This document shows positions 1 to 5,749 of a stretch of 6,601 nucleotides of DNA, piece after piece. The notes beneath the pieces are model-generated. The model did no database searches. It worked only from the letters and a program-made list of their open reading frames with translations, and was not told where the DNA came from. The stretch spans positions 1-6,601 of the forward strand of contig JAUVVP010000111.1 in NCBI GenBank assembly GCA_030604585.1. Reading direction: 5' to 3'. This DNA comes from Planctomycetota bacterium. Lineage in GTDB: Bacteria > Planctomycetota > Brocadiia > SM23-32. Made by a program: the position numbers and the translations under genes. How positions within the stretch are numbered: position 1 is the stretch's first letter; each line of letters begins with the position of its first letter.

Positions 1-179
1 AGGGGCTATTGCAGAACCCGGATCTACTGCGGCCGGCTGCGAAGCCAGATGGCGGCGTCGGCGGCGCAAAACGTCCTCAGCGTGGCATAGAGCCACGCCT
101 CCGGGCCTTTTGCGCCTGTCTCCTTGCCCTCCGGCTCCTCGCTCGGCCTCGTCACGAACGGGGTTCTGCAATAGCCCCT
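1..179. repeat. MITE-like palindromic element with perfect 19-bp terminal inverted repeats
   Basis: The first 19 bases (AGGGGCTATTGCAGAACCC) are the exact reverse complement of 161-179. The two halves stay almost collinear all the way in: 28-46 pairs imperfectly with about 134-151, 63-71 (GGCGCAAAA) pairs perfectly with 108-116, and 80-86 (GCGTGGC) pairs perfectly with 92-98 around a 5-base loop. The whole unit can therefore fold into one long imperfect hairpin. An open frame (9-224) crosses it, but it runs out through the right terminal repeat and resembles no protein I know. Short size, perfect termini and lack of a gene fit a miniature inverted-repeat transposable element or a similar dispersed palindrome. 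The termini recall in style those of some IS5/IS1182-group elements, which is a guess from memory. The left flank is outside the window, so a target-site duplication cannot be checked and the element might extend further left. It lies 66 bp beyond the stop of the neighbouring metallohydrolase gene. Confidence 0.7.
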
Positions 180-188
180 AAGGCAGGG

Positions 189-213
189 AAAAGGGGGCAC
201 ATCTCTGACGTGC
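189..213 (-). terminator. Weak rho-independent terminator candidate after the metallohydrolase gene
   Basis: Read on the minus strand, 213-207 (GCACGTC) pairs with 203-197 (GATGTGC) around an AGA loop. The stem has seven pairs including one G-T wobble. It is followed by CCCC and then TTTT (192-189). It starts about 33 bases past the stop codon of the 246-1268 gene, where a terminator would be expected. The T-tract is short and displaced by the C run, so it may be inefficient. Confidence 0.4.
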
Positions 214-245
214 GCGCTCTCTAACTGCCCGGCGGCCGAGGGCCC

Positions 246-1268
246 CTACATCGGCCGGCGGGTCTCGTAGCCGGTGCGGGACGGCACGTCGCCGCGGCGG
301 TGCCAGACGTTGCCGCTGCGGCTGGTGGCGTAGATCACGGCCCCCCTGTTCTTCAGGGCGGTCACGAGGTCCGGGTGCGGGTTGATGCCCACGCCGCTGG
401 CCGAGACGTAGGCGAGCGCCGGCTTGAACAGGTCCAGCAGGTCCGGGTTCAGGTTGTGTTTGCTGCCGTGGTTGGGCACCTTCAGCCAGTGCAGCTTGCG
501 CGCCTTCTCCAGCTCGGGGCATGCGGCGAAGGCCTGTCGGCCCGCGTCGCCGGCGAACAGGTACTTGTCCCCTTCGTATTCGAGCAGCAGGATAAGCGAT
601 GCCTGCTTCTCGGTCTCGGGGTCGTCAATGGCCGCGGCCAGGACCGCGTCCGGTGCGGCCGGCCCCATCCCCGCCGTCTTCCTGCGCCGGAACGCGATGC
701 CCTGCTCCACCATCGAGCTGAGCATTCGGATGTCGCCATAGAAGCGCACGCAGCTTTCAAAGAAGGATTCGGTCGGCCCGAGGACTTCCAGCGGCCCGAT
801 GCGGTTCTCCCCGTCGGCGAAGGCCTCGCGAACGCTCACCCCTTTGGCCTTCAGGGCCTGGATGAGCCGCTGGTTTGATTGCACCGAGTCGGCCAGGTGC
901 GTGGCCACTGTTCTGACGGCGGTGGACTCGGCCTCTCCGGCCAGCTTCCGGGCCATCCTGACGGCCTGCCGCACGCCCAGACCATGTTTGCTCAGGTCAT
1001 GCACCCACGCCTGCCCGATCTGGTCGGGCTTCAGGTTCTCGATGACGTGCAGCAGGCCGCGGGCATGGTCAACGTCTATGTGCGACAGGACCAGGTGGTC
1101 CACGCGCCGGCCGTAGTAGGCGTCGAGCTGGCGCAGGACCCTGTCCCCGTCCTCCCAGTCCTTGCCGCCGTCGATCAGGATGACCTCCGGCGGGCCGTCG
1201 AGCTGCACCTCCAGCAGGAAGGCATCGGCGTCGCCTACCGGCAGCATGTCTATTTGCAGTCTCGGCAT
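246..1268 (-). CDS. Stand-alone ComEC/Rec2-like metallo-beta-lactamase-fold hydrolase
   Basis: This 340-residue protein looks like the soluble hydrolase domain of ComEC/Rec2 without the competence membrane channel. The N-terminus has the family signature LPVGDADAFLLE (9-20), then ILIDGG (30-35). The metal motif HIDVDH is at 63-68 followed by ARG, FAGDA is at 238-242, NHGSKHN at 266-272 and NPHPD at 296-300. The C-terminal stretch 309-320 (GAVIYATSRSGN) matches the usual closing beta strands. There is no signal peptide or membrane segment, so it is probably cytoplasmic. The ATG at 1268 was chosen because AAGGGGGT (1282-1275) lies six bases upstream and because homology starts at once; an upstream TTG at 1319 adds 17 residues but overlaps the promoter candidate. 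The usual HHGS motif is NHGS here (N266). Residues about 192-225 look like a poorly conserved loop. The substrate is unknown; nuclease or phosphodiesterase activity is possible for this fold. It lies 108 bp downstream of the PIG-L gene on the same strand. Confidence 0.88.
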   Translation of the reverse strand: MPRLQIDMLPVGDADAFLLEVQLDGPPEVILIDGGKDWEDGDRVLRQLDAYYGRRVDHLVLSHIDVDHARGLLHVIENLKPDQIGQAWVHDLSKHGLGVRQAVRMARKLAGEAESTAVRTVATHLADSVQSNQRLIQALKAKGVSVREAFADGENRIGPLEVLGPTESFFESCVRFYGDIRMLSSMVEQGIAFRRRKTAGMGPAAPDAVLAAAIDDPETEKQASLILLLEYEGDKYLFAGDAGRQAFAACPELEKARKLHWLKVPNHGSKHNLNPDLLDLFKPALAYVSASGVGINPHPDLVTALKNRGAVIYATSRSGNVWHRRGDVPSRTGYETRRPM

Positions 1269-1317
1269 CGCTGTACCCCCTTGCGGCCGTCTTGGAGTTC
1301 CCGGCCGAACTGCGGGC

Positions 1318-1346
1318 AAGCTAACTCAGAACGCCCTGCGCGTCAA
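1318..1346 (-). promoter_or_regulatory. Sigma70-like promoter candidate for the metallohydrolase gene
   Basis: On the minus strand TTGACG (1346-1341, five of six consensus bases) is followed by a 17-base spacer and TAGCTT (1323-1318, three of six). Initiation would fall near 1311, leaving a leader of about 43 bases before the ATG at 1268. The -35 is good and the -10 weak, so the gene may equally be read through from the PIG-L gene. Confidence 0.4.
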
Positions 1347-1376
1347 GAGTAATCGCACCCGTGCTCCCCCGGCCCC

Positions 1377-2129
1377 TCAAGGTGCGGTCACCTTCACGTA
1401 CTCGGCCAGGACGTTGTCCGACGGATAGGCGTGCCCCCTGTGCTGGGTGAACCCCTCGGCGTAGTCCAGCCCCGCCAGGGCGCCGGCCCCTTTCGCCGAC
1501 TCGACCATGGCGTTCAGGTATTCGTCCACGCCGTGCTGCTTCAGCAGCCAGTCGCGCTGGCTGCGGTGGCAGGCGAGCATCTCCCTCTTGCGCTCCATGA
1601 CCGGGCCGACGTCCACGTAGAGCTGCGAAGGGGCCGGCCGGCCGAGGATGTCCTTCAGCTCCATCGGCGCCCAGTAGTAGAGGTGGGGCACGTGCGCGAT
1701 GGGCGGGGCCGGGTCGGCCAGGCCGGTCGAGAAGTTGGGCATCGGCGCGCTGAAAGCCGCCGACCGCACCGCCCGGCTCGTCTCCTCGTGGTCCACCATG
1801 TAGTCCTGCGGGAAGTGCGTGAAGACGATGTCCGGGTCGGCGCGGCGCACCTCTTCGACGACCTTCGCCAGAAGCTCGGGGGCGAGGAATATGCGGCAGT
1901 CGCGCTCGTCCAGGCACGTGTAGGGCGCATCGAGCAGCGCGGCCGCCTCCTCTGCCTCGCGAGCCCGGATGGCCATTATCTCATCGGGTGGCAGTTCGGC
2001 GCTGCCGCAGTCGCCGGCCGAGACCGTCGCCAGCCGCACCCCGAAGCCCGCCTCCCTGAGCAGAAAGAGCGTGCCGGCGCACATGAACTCGATATCGTCC
2101 GGATGCGCCCCAACGGCCAGCACCTTCAC
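1377..2129 (-). CDS. PIG-L family (GlcNAc-PI de-N-acetylase-like) zinc deacetylase
   Basis: This 250-residue protein has the full length and motif set of PIG-L/LmbE family deacetylases, which remove acetyl groups from N-acetylglucosamine-type conjugates in a zinc-dependent reaction. Visible motifs are the N-terminal strand KVLAVGAHPDDIEF (2-15), the conserved R56-x-x-E-A-E region, and THFPQDYMVDHEETS (104-118). By analogy with MshB, the zinc ligands should be H9, D12 and H114, with D11 as general base. The GTG at 2129 was chosen for three reasons: homology begins exactly there, GGGGTG lies five bases upstream, and a strong promoter at 2188-2216 overlaps the alternative starts (TTG 2216, ATG 2189), which would be at or above the transcription start. 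No signal peptide or membrane segment is seen, so it is probably cytosolic. Sugar conjugates, and thiol cofactor precursors as with BshB and MshB, are possible substrates, but no partner gene in view decides this. It is divergent from the oxidoreductase at 2466 and upstream of the metallohydrolase at 1268. Confidence 0.9.
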   Translation of the reverse strand: MKVLAVGAHPDDIEFMCAGTLFLLREAGFGVRLATVSAGDCGSAELPPDEIMAIRAREAEEAAALLDAPYTCLDERDCRIFLAPELLAKVVEEVRRADPDIVFTHFPQDYMVDHEETSRAVRSAAFSAPMPNFSTGLADPAPPIAHVPHLYYWAPMELKDILGRPAPSQLYVDVGPVMERKREMLACHRSQRDWLLKQHGVDEYLNAMVESAKGAGALAGLDYAEGFTQHRGHAYPSDNVLAEYVKVTAP

Positions 2130-2187
2130 GGCAGCACCCCATGCGGAAGCCAAAGTCTTCCCTGCGAACACTGCTTGACAGCGCCCC

Positions 2188-2216
2188 ATTCTATTGCGCC
2201 CTGCAGCTATGGTCAA
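2188..2216 (-). promoter_or_regulatory. Strong sigma70-type promoter for the PIG-L gene
   Basis: On the minus strand TTGACC (2216-2211) and TAGAAT (2193-2188) each match the consensus at five of six positions and are separated by exactly 17 bases. Transcription would start near 2181, giving a leader of about 50 bases before the GTG at 2129. This supports that start over the longer TTG (2216) and ATG (2189) alternatives. Confidence 0.65.
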
Positions 2217-2243
2217 TCAGACCGCGTGGCAACGGAAAGGCAT

Positions 2244-2280
2244 CAGCCACAGATTCACACAGATGGACACAGACGAGGCG
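2244..2280. repeat. Short intergenic element with three 10-bp CACAGA-type repeats
   Basis: Three consecutive 10-base units, ACAGATTCAC (2249-2258), ACAGATGGAC (2259-2268) and ACAGACGAGG (2269-2278), share the pattern ACAGA-N3-AC, with the third diverging at its end. AGCC precedes them. The local composition is rich in A and C, unlike the flanking GC-rich genes. From memory, similar CACAGAT-rich intergenic stretches occur in many copies in Planctomycetota and other environmental bacterial genomes, but only one copy lies in this window. The true element may extend rightward to about 2335. Its function is unknown. Confidence 0.5.
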
Positions 2281-2370
2281 AAGAAGACGGCATACAAGCA
2301 CAGCGAAGTCACTGAAAAGGTCATCGGTGCTGCCAACAAGGGGCACTGCGGGCGCTGGCGGGGTTTTCGG

Positions 2371-2399
2371 TTGCGTTTGCTCGGGGCAGCGGGTAGAAA
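2371..2399 (+). promoter_or_regulatory. Sigma70-like promoter candidate for the oxidoreductase gene
   Basis: TTGCGT (2371-2376, three of six consensus bases) is followed by a 17-base spacer and TAGAAA (2394-2399, four of six). Initiation near 2406 would give a leader of about 60 bases to the ATG at 2466. The match is moderate, but position and spacing fit, and nothing better is seen between the repeat element and the gene. Confidence 0.4.
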
Positions 2400-2465
2400 A
2401 GGGCGTCAACCTGTCAATGGACATTTGCCTGGCATCTTCAGGTCTGAGACGGTCGAGGAACACAA

Positions 2466-3614
2466 ATGGGCGACGGAAAGGTGAAGATAGGCGTTGTCGG
2501 GGTCGGCGGCATGGGGGAGGGTCACTGCACCACCATGCAGGGCATCGAGGAGCTGGAGCTGGTCGCCGTGGCGGACGTCAGCCCGGAGCGTGCCCGTGAG
2601 GTCGGCGAGCAGTTTGGCGTGCCGCACTTCGCCGGCCACGGGGAGCTGATCGAGGCCGGCCTGGCGGAAGCGGTGCTGGTCGCCACGCCGCATTACTTCC
2701 ATCCGACCGTTGCGATTGACGCCTTCGAGGCCGGCCTGCACGTGCTGAGCGAGAAGCCGATAGGCGCCTGCGTCGGCATGGCCGAGAAGATGGTGGAGGC
2801 GGCCGAGAAGAGCGGCAAGGTCTTCTGCGTGATGTTCCAGATGCGCACGGTGGCGGGCGTGAAGAAGGCGCGGGAGCTGGTGGAGGCGGGCGAGCTGGGC
2901 GAGATAAAGCGCACGCTGCTGATCTCGCCCGAGTTCCGCTCGCAGGCCTACTACAACTCCGGCACGTGGCGGGCCACCTGGGGCGGCGAAGGCGGCGGCG
3001 TGCTGCTGAACCAGGCCCCGCACATCATGGACGTGTTCGTGATGCTGGGAGGCATGCCGAGCAAGGTGCACGGACGCTGCGCCAGGTTGATGCACGAGAT
3101 CGAGGTCGAGGACCACGCCGAGGCGATGCTGGAGTACGCCAACGGCGCCGCCGGCTACTTCTACGCCTCCACCTGCGAGGTCGGGCAGCGCACGCTGGAG
3201 ATAGTGGGGGACAAGGGCAGGCTGCGGCTGGACGGGGGGCGGCTGTCGTTCTGGCGCTTCGAGCCTGCGGTCAGCGAGTTCAACCGCACCAACACCGAGA
3301 TGTGGGGCGCCCCGAAGGCCGAGCGCGTGGAACTGGAGATCGAGGAGTGCGAGAACGGCCATCAGGTCATCCTGCGCAACTTCGCGCGGGCCATCCTTCA
3401 GGGCGAGCCGCTGGTCGCACCGGGCAAGGTCGGCGTGGGGTCGCTCGAGCTGGCCAACGCCATAATCCTCTCCTCCTACAAGGAGGAGCCGGTTGAGGTG
3501 CCCATTGACCGGGGCGAGTACGACGAGCTGATCGAGCGCCTGCGGGCGACATCCAAGTTCCAGGGCGACTGGGGCAAGACCAGTTGGGAGACGGACCCGC
3601 AGTTCAAGAAGTGA
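2466..3614 (+). CDS. Gfo/Idh/MocA family NAD(P)-dependent oxidoreductase
   Basis: This 382-residue protein has the two-domain plan and length of Gfo/Idh/MocA dehydrogenases, which oxidise or reduce sugars, inositols and related polyols with NAD(P). The Rossmann glycine motif GVGGMG is at 12-17, and acidic D37 at the end of the second strand (VAVADVSPER) suggests a preference for NAD. ATPHYFHP (73-80) and the EKPIG motif with likely catalytic K97 follow. The C-terminal domain has GGEGGGVLLNQAPHIMD (173-189), whose H186 is the usual active-site histidine. No twin-arginine or other signal is visible, so it is probably cytoplasmic, unlike many planctomycete relatives with Tat leaders. The start is supported by GAGGAA (2455-2460) five bases before the ATG. 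It stands alone on its strand; the next gene has its own promoter 88 bases after the stop. The substrate cannot be read from the sequence, and divergence from a PIG-L gene hints at sugar chemistry only weakly. Confidence 0.93.
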   Translation: MGDGKVKIGVVGVGGMGEGHCTTMQGIEELELVAVADVSPERAREVGEQFGVPHFAGHGELIEAGLAEAVLVATPHYFHPTVAIDAFEAGLHVLSEKPIGACVGMAEKMVEAAEKSGKVFCVMFQMRTVAGVKKARELVEAGELGEIKRTLLISPEFRSQAYYNSGTWRATWGGEGGGVLLNQAPHIMDVFVMLGGMPSKVHGRCARLMHEIEVEDHAEAMLEYANGAAGYFYASTCEVGQRTLEIVGDKGRLRLDGGRLSFWRFEPAVSEFNRTNTEMWGAPKAERVELEIEECENGHQVILRNFARAILQGEPLVAPGKVGVGSLELANAIILSSYKEEPVEVPIDRGEYDELIERLRATSKFQGDWGKTSWETDPQFKK

Positions 3615-3701
3615 GCGGGGCGGCCCTCAGGGGGCAGCATCCGGCGGGCCGTCATCCGCGGGCACCGAGGGGAGCCGTGCGGCAGGCCGGGCGTCCTTCG
3701 C

Positions 3702-3730
3702 TTTGAATGATGGTGCCGACTCCCTATAAT
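3702..3730 (+). promoter_or_regulatory. Sigma70-type promoter with perfect TATAAT for the first Na/Pi transporter gene
   Basis: A consensus TATAAT lies at 3725-3730. Upstream, TTGAAT (3703-3708, 16-base spacer) or TTTGAA (3702-3707, 17-base spacer) can serve as the -35. Transcription would start near 3737, after the oxidoreductase stop at 3614, leaving a leader of about 75 to 105 bases depending on the start codon. No intrinsic terminator with a T-tract is seen between the oxidoreductase stop and this site. Confidence 0.65.
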
Positions 3731-3813
3731 ACGGCCGTGTCCGATCCTTCGCACAGCACGGCTGCGGAGCAGGCGTTTCGCGCTTCCCGTCGGGCATTGA
3801 CCTGCGTTCGCAA

Positions 3814-5562
3814 GTGCTTTTCTTCAAAGGGATTAGAGCGCTGATACAGCCCCAATCAACCGCCGACATCGTCTTCCTGGTCATCGGGGGCCTGGGCCTT
3901 TTCCTGTTCGGGATGCGCATCATGAGCGACGCGCTGCGCCGGGTGGCTGGCGACAGGATGCGCCGCATCCTGCGCATCCTGACCCGGAACATCGCCATCG
4001 GCGTGCTGGTCGGGGCGGGCATCACTTGCCTGATCCAGAGTTCCAGCGCCACCACGGTGATGGTGGTGGGGTTTGTTAACGCCGGCCTGATGAGCCTGAC
4101 CCAGGCCATCGGCGTCATCCTGGGGGCCAACATCGGCACCACCATCACGGCCTGGATGGTTTCGAGCATCGGCGTGCTGAAGATAACCAACTACGCCCTG
4201 CCCGCCATCGGCATCGGCCTGGTGATCGGCATGGTCAGCAAGCGGCACTGGCGGCACTGGGGGATGGTGCTGCTGGGCTTCGGGCTTCTGTTCTTCGGCC
4301 TCTTCCTTATGAAGGGGGCCCTTGGCCCGCTGGGCCAGAGCGAGGGAGCCAGGAACCTGATACACCGCCTGGCGGGGAACCCGCTTACGGGGGTGCTGAT
4401 CGGGACGCTGATGACGATGGTCATCCAGTCATCGAGCGCGACGATCGCCATTGCCCAGTTGATGGCGTTCCAGGGCATCCTGCCCTTCCAGCACGCCCTT
4501 TACCTGATCCTGGGCGACAACATCGGCACGACGATCACGGCCAACCTGGCCTCGATCGGCACGAACGTCGAGGCCCGCAGGGCGGCCCGGGCGCACATGA
4601 TGTTCAAGGTGCTGGGCGTGCTGCTGCTGCTGCCCTTCGTGTGGACCGGCCGTTATGCGCGCCTGATCGAAGCCCTGATCCCGGGCGAACTGACCAACTC
4701 CACCGTCATGTGGCACATCGCGGCCAGTCACACGGTCTTCAACGTCATCGCGATGGCGGTCTTCGTGCCGTTGGTCGGCCCGCTGGCCCGCCTGGTGACG
4801 CGCCTGATGCCGGGCGAGGCAGGCATGGTCGCCGCCGAGCCGCAGTACCTGGAACAGCATCTGCTGGACAACCCGCCCATCGCCCTGGAACAGGCCCGGC
4901 GGGAGGTGGTCAGGATGATACGACTCGCGGCCTCTGCGGTGGGTGACGCGGCCGACGCCTTCTTCAACCAGGACGCGAAGCGGCTGGACCTGGTGCGCCA
5001 GAAAGAGGACGCGATCGATAACCTGCAGAACAGGATCACGCAGTACCTGATCCAGATCAGCCGCCGCGACCTCGGCTCGACCGCCTCGAACGAGCTGCCC
5101 GTGCTGCTGCACAGCGTCAATGATATCGAGCGGATCGGCGACCACGCCCTCAACTTGGCCGAGGCCGCCGAACGGAGGATCGAGAGCAAGCTGCCCTTCA
5201 GCGAGGCCGCCACCGAAGAACTCACCATGATGCGAGCCGAGGTGGACAGCATGTTCGAGAAGGTGATCCGGGCGCTCGAACACTCGGACGTGGAAGCCGC
5301 CAAGGACGCCTTCGCGAACGAGGCGAAGCTGAACAGCATGGAGAGGCAGTTCCGCGAGAGCCACCTGAACCGGCTCAGCGCCGAAGAGTGCAACTTCTAC
5401 AGCGGCCTGACCTTCGTGGACTGCGTCTACAACTACGAGAAGATAGGCGACCATCTGACCAACACCGCTCAGGCGGTCCTCGGGGACTTCCAGTGGGGCG
5501 AGAAGGTGAGGGGGACCGAGCAACCGGCCGCGTCCAGGCAGCCCGCCGCGGCCCCGGGCTGA
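3814..5562 (+). CDS. Na/Pi cotransporter family protein with C-terminal PhoU-like domain (first paralogue)
   Basis: This 582-residue protein (counted from GTG 3814) is a complete member of the NptA/YjbB-type Na/Pi cotransporter family. Its membrane part (about 18-330) shows the internal duplication typical of the family: QSSSATTV (75-82) with GANIGTT (104-110), and QSSSATIA (205-212) with GDNIGTT (234-240). Hydrophobic segments fall near 18-36, 82-104, 128-141, 151-168, 193-204, 264-276 and 303-325. The cytoplasmic part (about 355-560) is PhoU-like, with two helical repeats each carrying a metal-binding E-x-IGDH-x2-N motif (438-447 IERIGDHALN; 541-550 YEKIGDHLTN). Residues 563-582 are a low-complexity Pro/Ala tail. 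The family moves phosphate with sodium, and E. coli YjbB is linked to phosphate export; direction here is unknown, and PhoU-like domains suggest regulation by phosphate status. GTG 3814 is the first standard start but lacks a ribosome binding site; see the signal at 3826-3843 for a possible start at CTG 3841. A close paralogue follows at 5750. Confidence 0.92.
   Translation: MLFFKGIRALIQPQSTADIVFLVIGGLGLFLFGMRIMSDALRRVAGDRMRRILRILTRNIAIGVLVGAGITCLIQSSSATTVMVVGFVNAGLMSLTQAIGVILGANIGTTITAWMVSSIGVLKITNYALPAIGIGLVIGMVSKRHWRHWGMVLLGFGLLFFGLFLMKGALGPLGQSEGARNLIHRLAGNPLTGVLIGTLMTMVIQSSSATIAIAQLMAFQGILPFQHALYLILGDNIGTTITANLASIGTNVEARRAARAHMMFKVLGVLLLLPFVWTGRYARLIEALIPGELTNSTVMWHIAASHTVFNVIAMAVFVPLVGPLARLVTRLMPGEAGMVAAEPQYLEQHLLDNPPIALEQARREVVRMIRLAASAVGDAADAFFNQDAKRLDLVRQKEDAIDNLQNRITQYLIQISRRDLGSTASNELPVLLHSVNDIERIGDHALNLAEAAERRIESKLPFSEAATEELTMMRAEVDSMFEKVIRALEHSDVEAAKDAFANEAKLNSMERQFRESHLNRLSAEECNFYSGLTFVDCVYNYEKIGDHLTNTAQAVLGDFQWGEKVRGTEQPAASRQPAAAPG
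3826..3843 (+). promoter_or_regulatory. Ribosome binding site and possible CTG start of the first transporter gene
   Basis: AAAGGG (3826-3831) is the only purine-rich Shine-Dalgarno-like run near the start of this gene. It lies inside the GTG-3814 reading, so it cannot serve that codon. Nine bases further is an in-frame CTG (3841-3843). In the downstream paralogue, AAAGG (5736-5740) is likewise nine bases before its GTG (5750). Starting at CTG 3841 would drop nine residues and leave a short N-terminus before the first membrane segment, as in the paralogue. CTG starts are rare, so this remains a hypothesis. Confidence 0.4.
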
Positions 5563-5609
5563 TCCGTCTGTCCCGTTCTCGGTGGCGGGATGGCCGGCTC
5601 GCCCTCGTT

Positions 5610-5636
5610 TTGCTGCCGGTATGCCCCGTGTATACT
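5610..5636 (+). promoter_or_regulatory. Promoter candidate for the second Na/Pi transporter gene
   Basis: TATACT (5631-5636) matches the -10 consensus at five of six positions. The -35 is weak: TTGCTG (5610-5615) with a 15-base spacer is the best match. Initiation near 5643 would leave a leader of about 107 bases. This suggests the paralogue can be expressed separately from the first transporter gene, although no clear terminator separates them. Confidence 0.45.
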
Positions 5637-5654
5637 ATGGATGATGTGATCCGC

Positions 5655-5727
5655 CTCGGCTTCTCGAGCCCGCGAGTCGGACGCGCTGCGTCCTTGGCCC
5701 GATTTAGTCGCTTGCTGCGGCCGGGCC
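5655..5727 (+). other. Leader region with three potential hairpins before the second transporter gene
   Basis: Between the promoter candidate and the ribosome binding site three stems can form. CTC-GGCT (5655-5661) pairs with AGCC (5667-5670) and GAG (5674-5676) with a three-base bulge. GGACGC (5679-5684) pairs perfectly with GCGTCC (5688-5693) around a GCT loop. GGCCC (5696-5700) pairs with GGGCC (5723-5727). No known riboswitch class is recognised, no terminator T-tract follows, and GC-rich sequence makes such stems by chance, so regulation is only a possibility. Confidence 0.3.
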
Positions 5728-5749
5728 CTCTCCTGAAAGGATCAACGCA

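Larger units (their letters stand above)
2130..2465. other. Divergent gene-free region between PIG-L and oxidoreductase genes
   Basis: These 336 bases separate two divergently transcribed genes. The part nearest PIG-L holds its leader and promoter (2188-2216). The middle holds a short periodic repeat element (about 2244-2280) and, to about 2335, sequence visibly less GC-rich than the neighbouring genes. The part nearest the oxidoreductase holds a promoter candidate (2371-2399) and its ribosome binding site. Open frames crossing it show no protein-like features, and I see no tRNA or recognisable riboswitch. Confidence 0.6.

Noticed and set aside
9..224. 71-codon plus-strand open frame over the palindromic element
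   Set aside because: It begins inside the left terminal repeat and runs out past the right one, has an Arg/Ala-rich translation, and resembles no known protein. The palindrome explains the sequence better.
2175..2180. Perfect TTGACA on the plus strand
   Set aside because: No acceptable -10 hexamer lies 15 to 19 bases downstream, and the site falls in the PIG-L leader. It is probably chance.
1431..2315. 294-codon plus-strand open frame
   Set aside because: It is antisense to the PIG-L gene, whose motifs and promoter are clear. The translation is Arg, His and Val-rich without domains.
2406..3362. Long minus-strand open frame of 318 codons
   Set aside because: It lies antisense to the well-supported oxidoreductase gene, is rich in His, Leu, Arg and Ala as expected for a shadow frame in GC-rich DNA, and has no recognisable motif.
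3621..3651. CGGCCC/GGGCCG inverted repeat after the oxidoreductase gene
   Set aside because: The stem is only six pairs around a 19-base loop, without a following T-tract. It is expected by chance at this G+C.
5526..5553. GGCCGCG/CGCGGCC inverted repeat at the end of the first transporter gene
   Set aside because: The 7-bp stem has a 14-base loop, lies mostly in coding sequence and is not followed by a T-tract, so it is not a convincing terminator.
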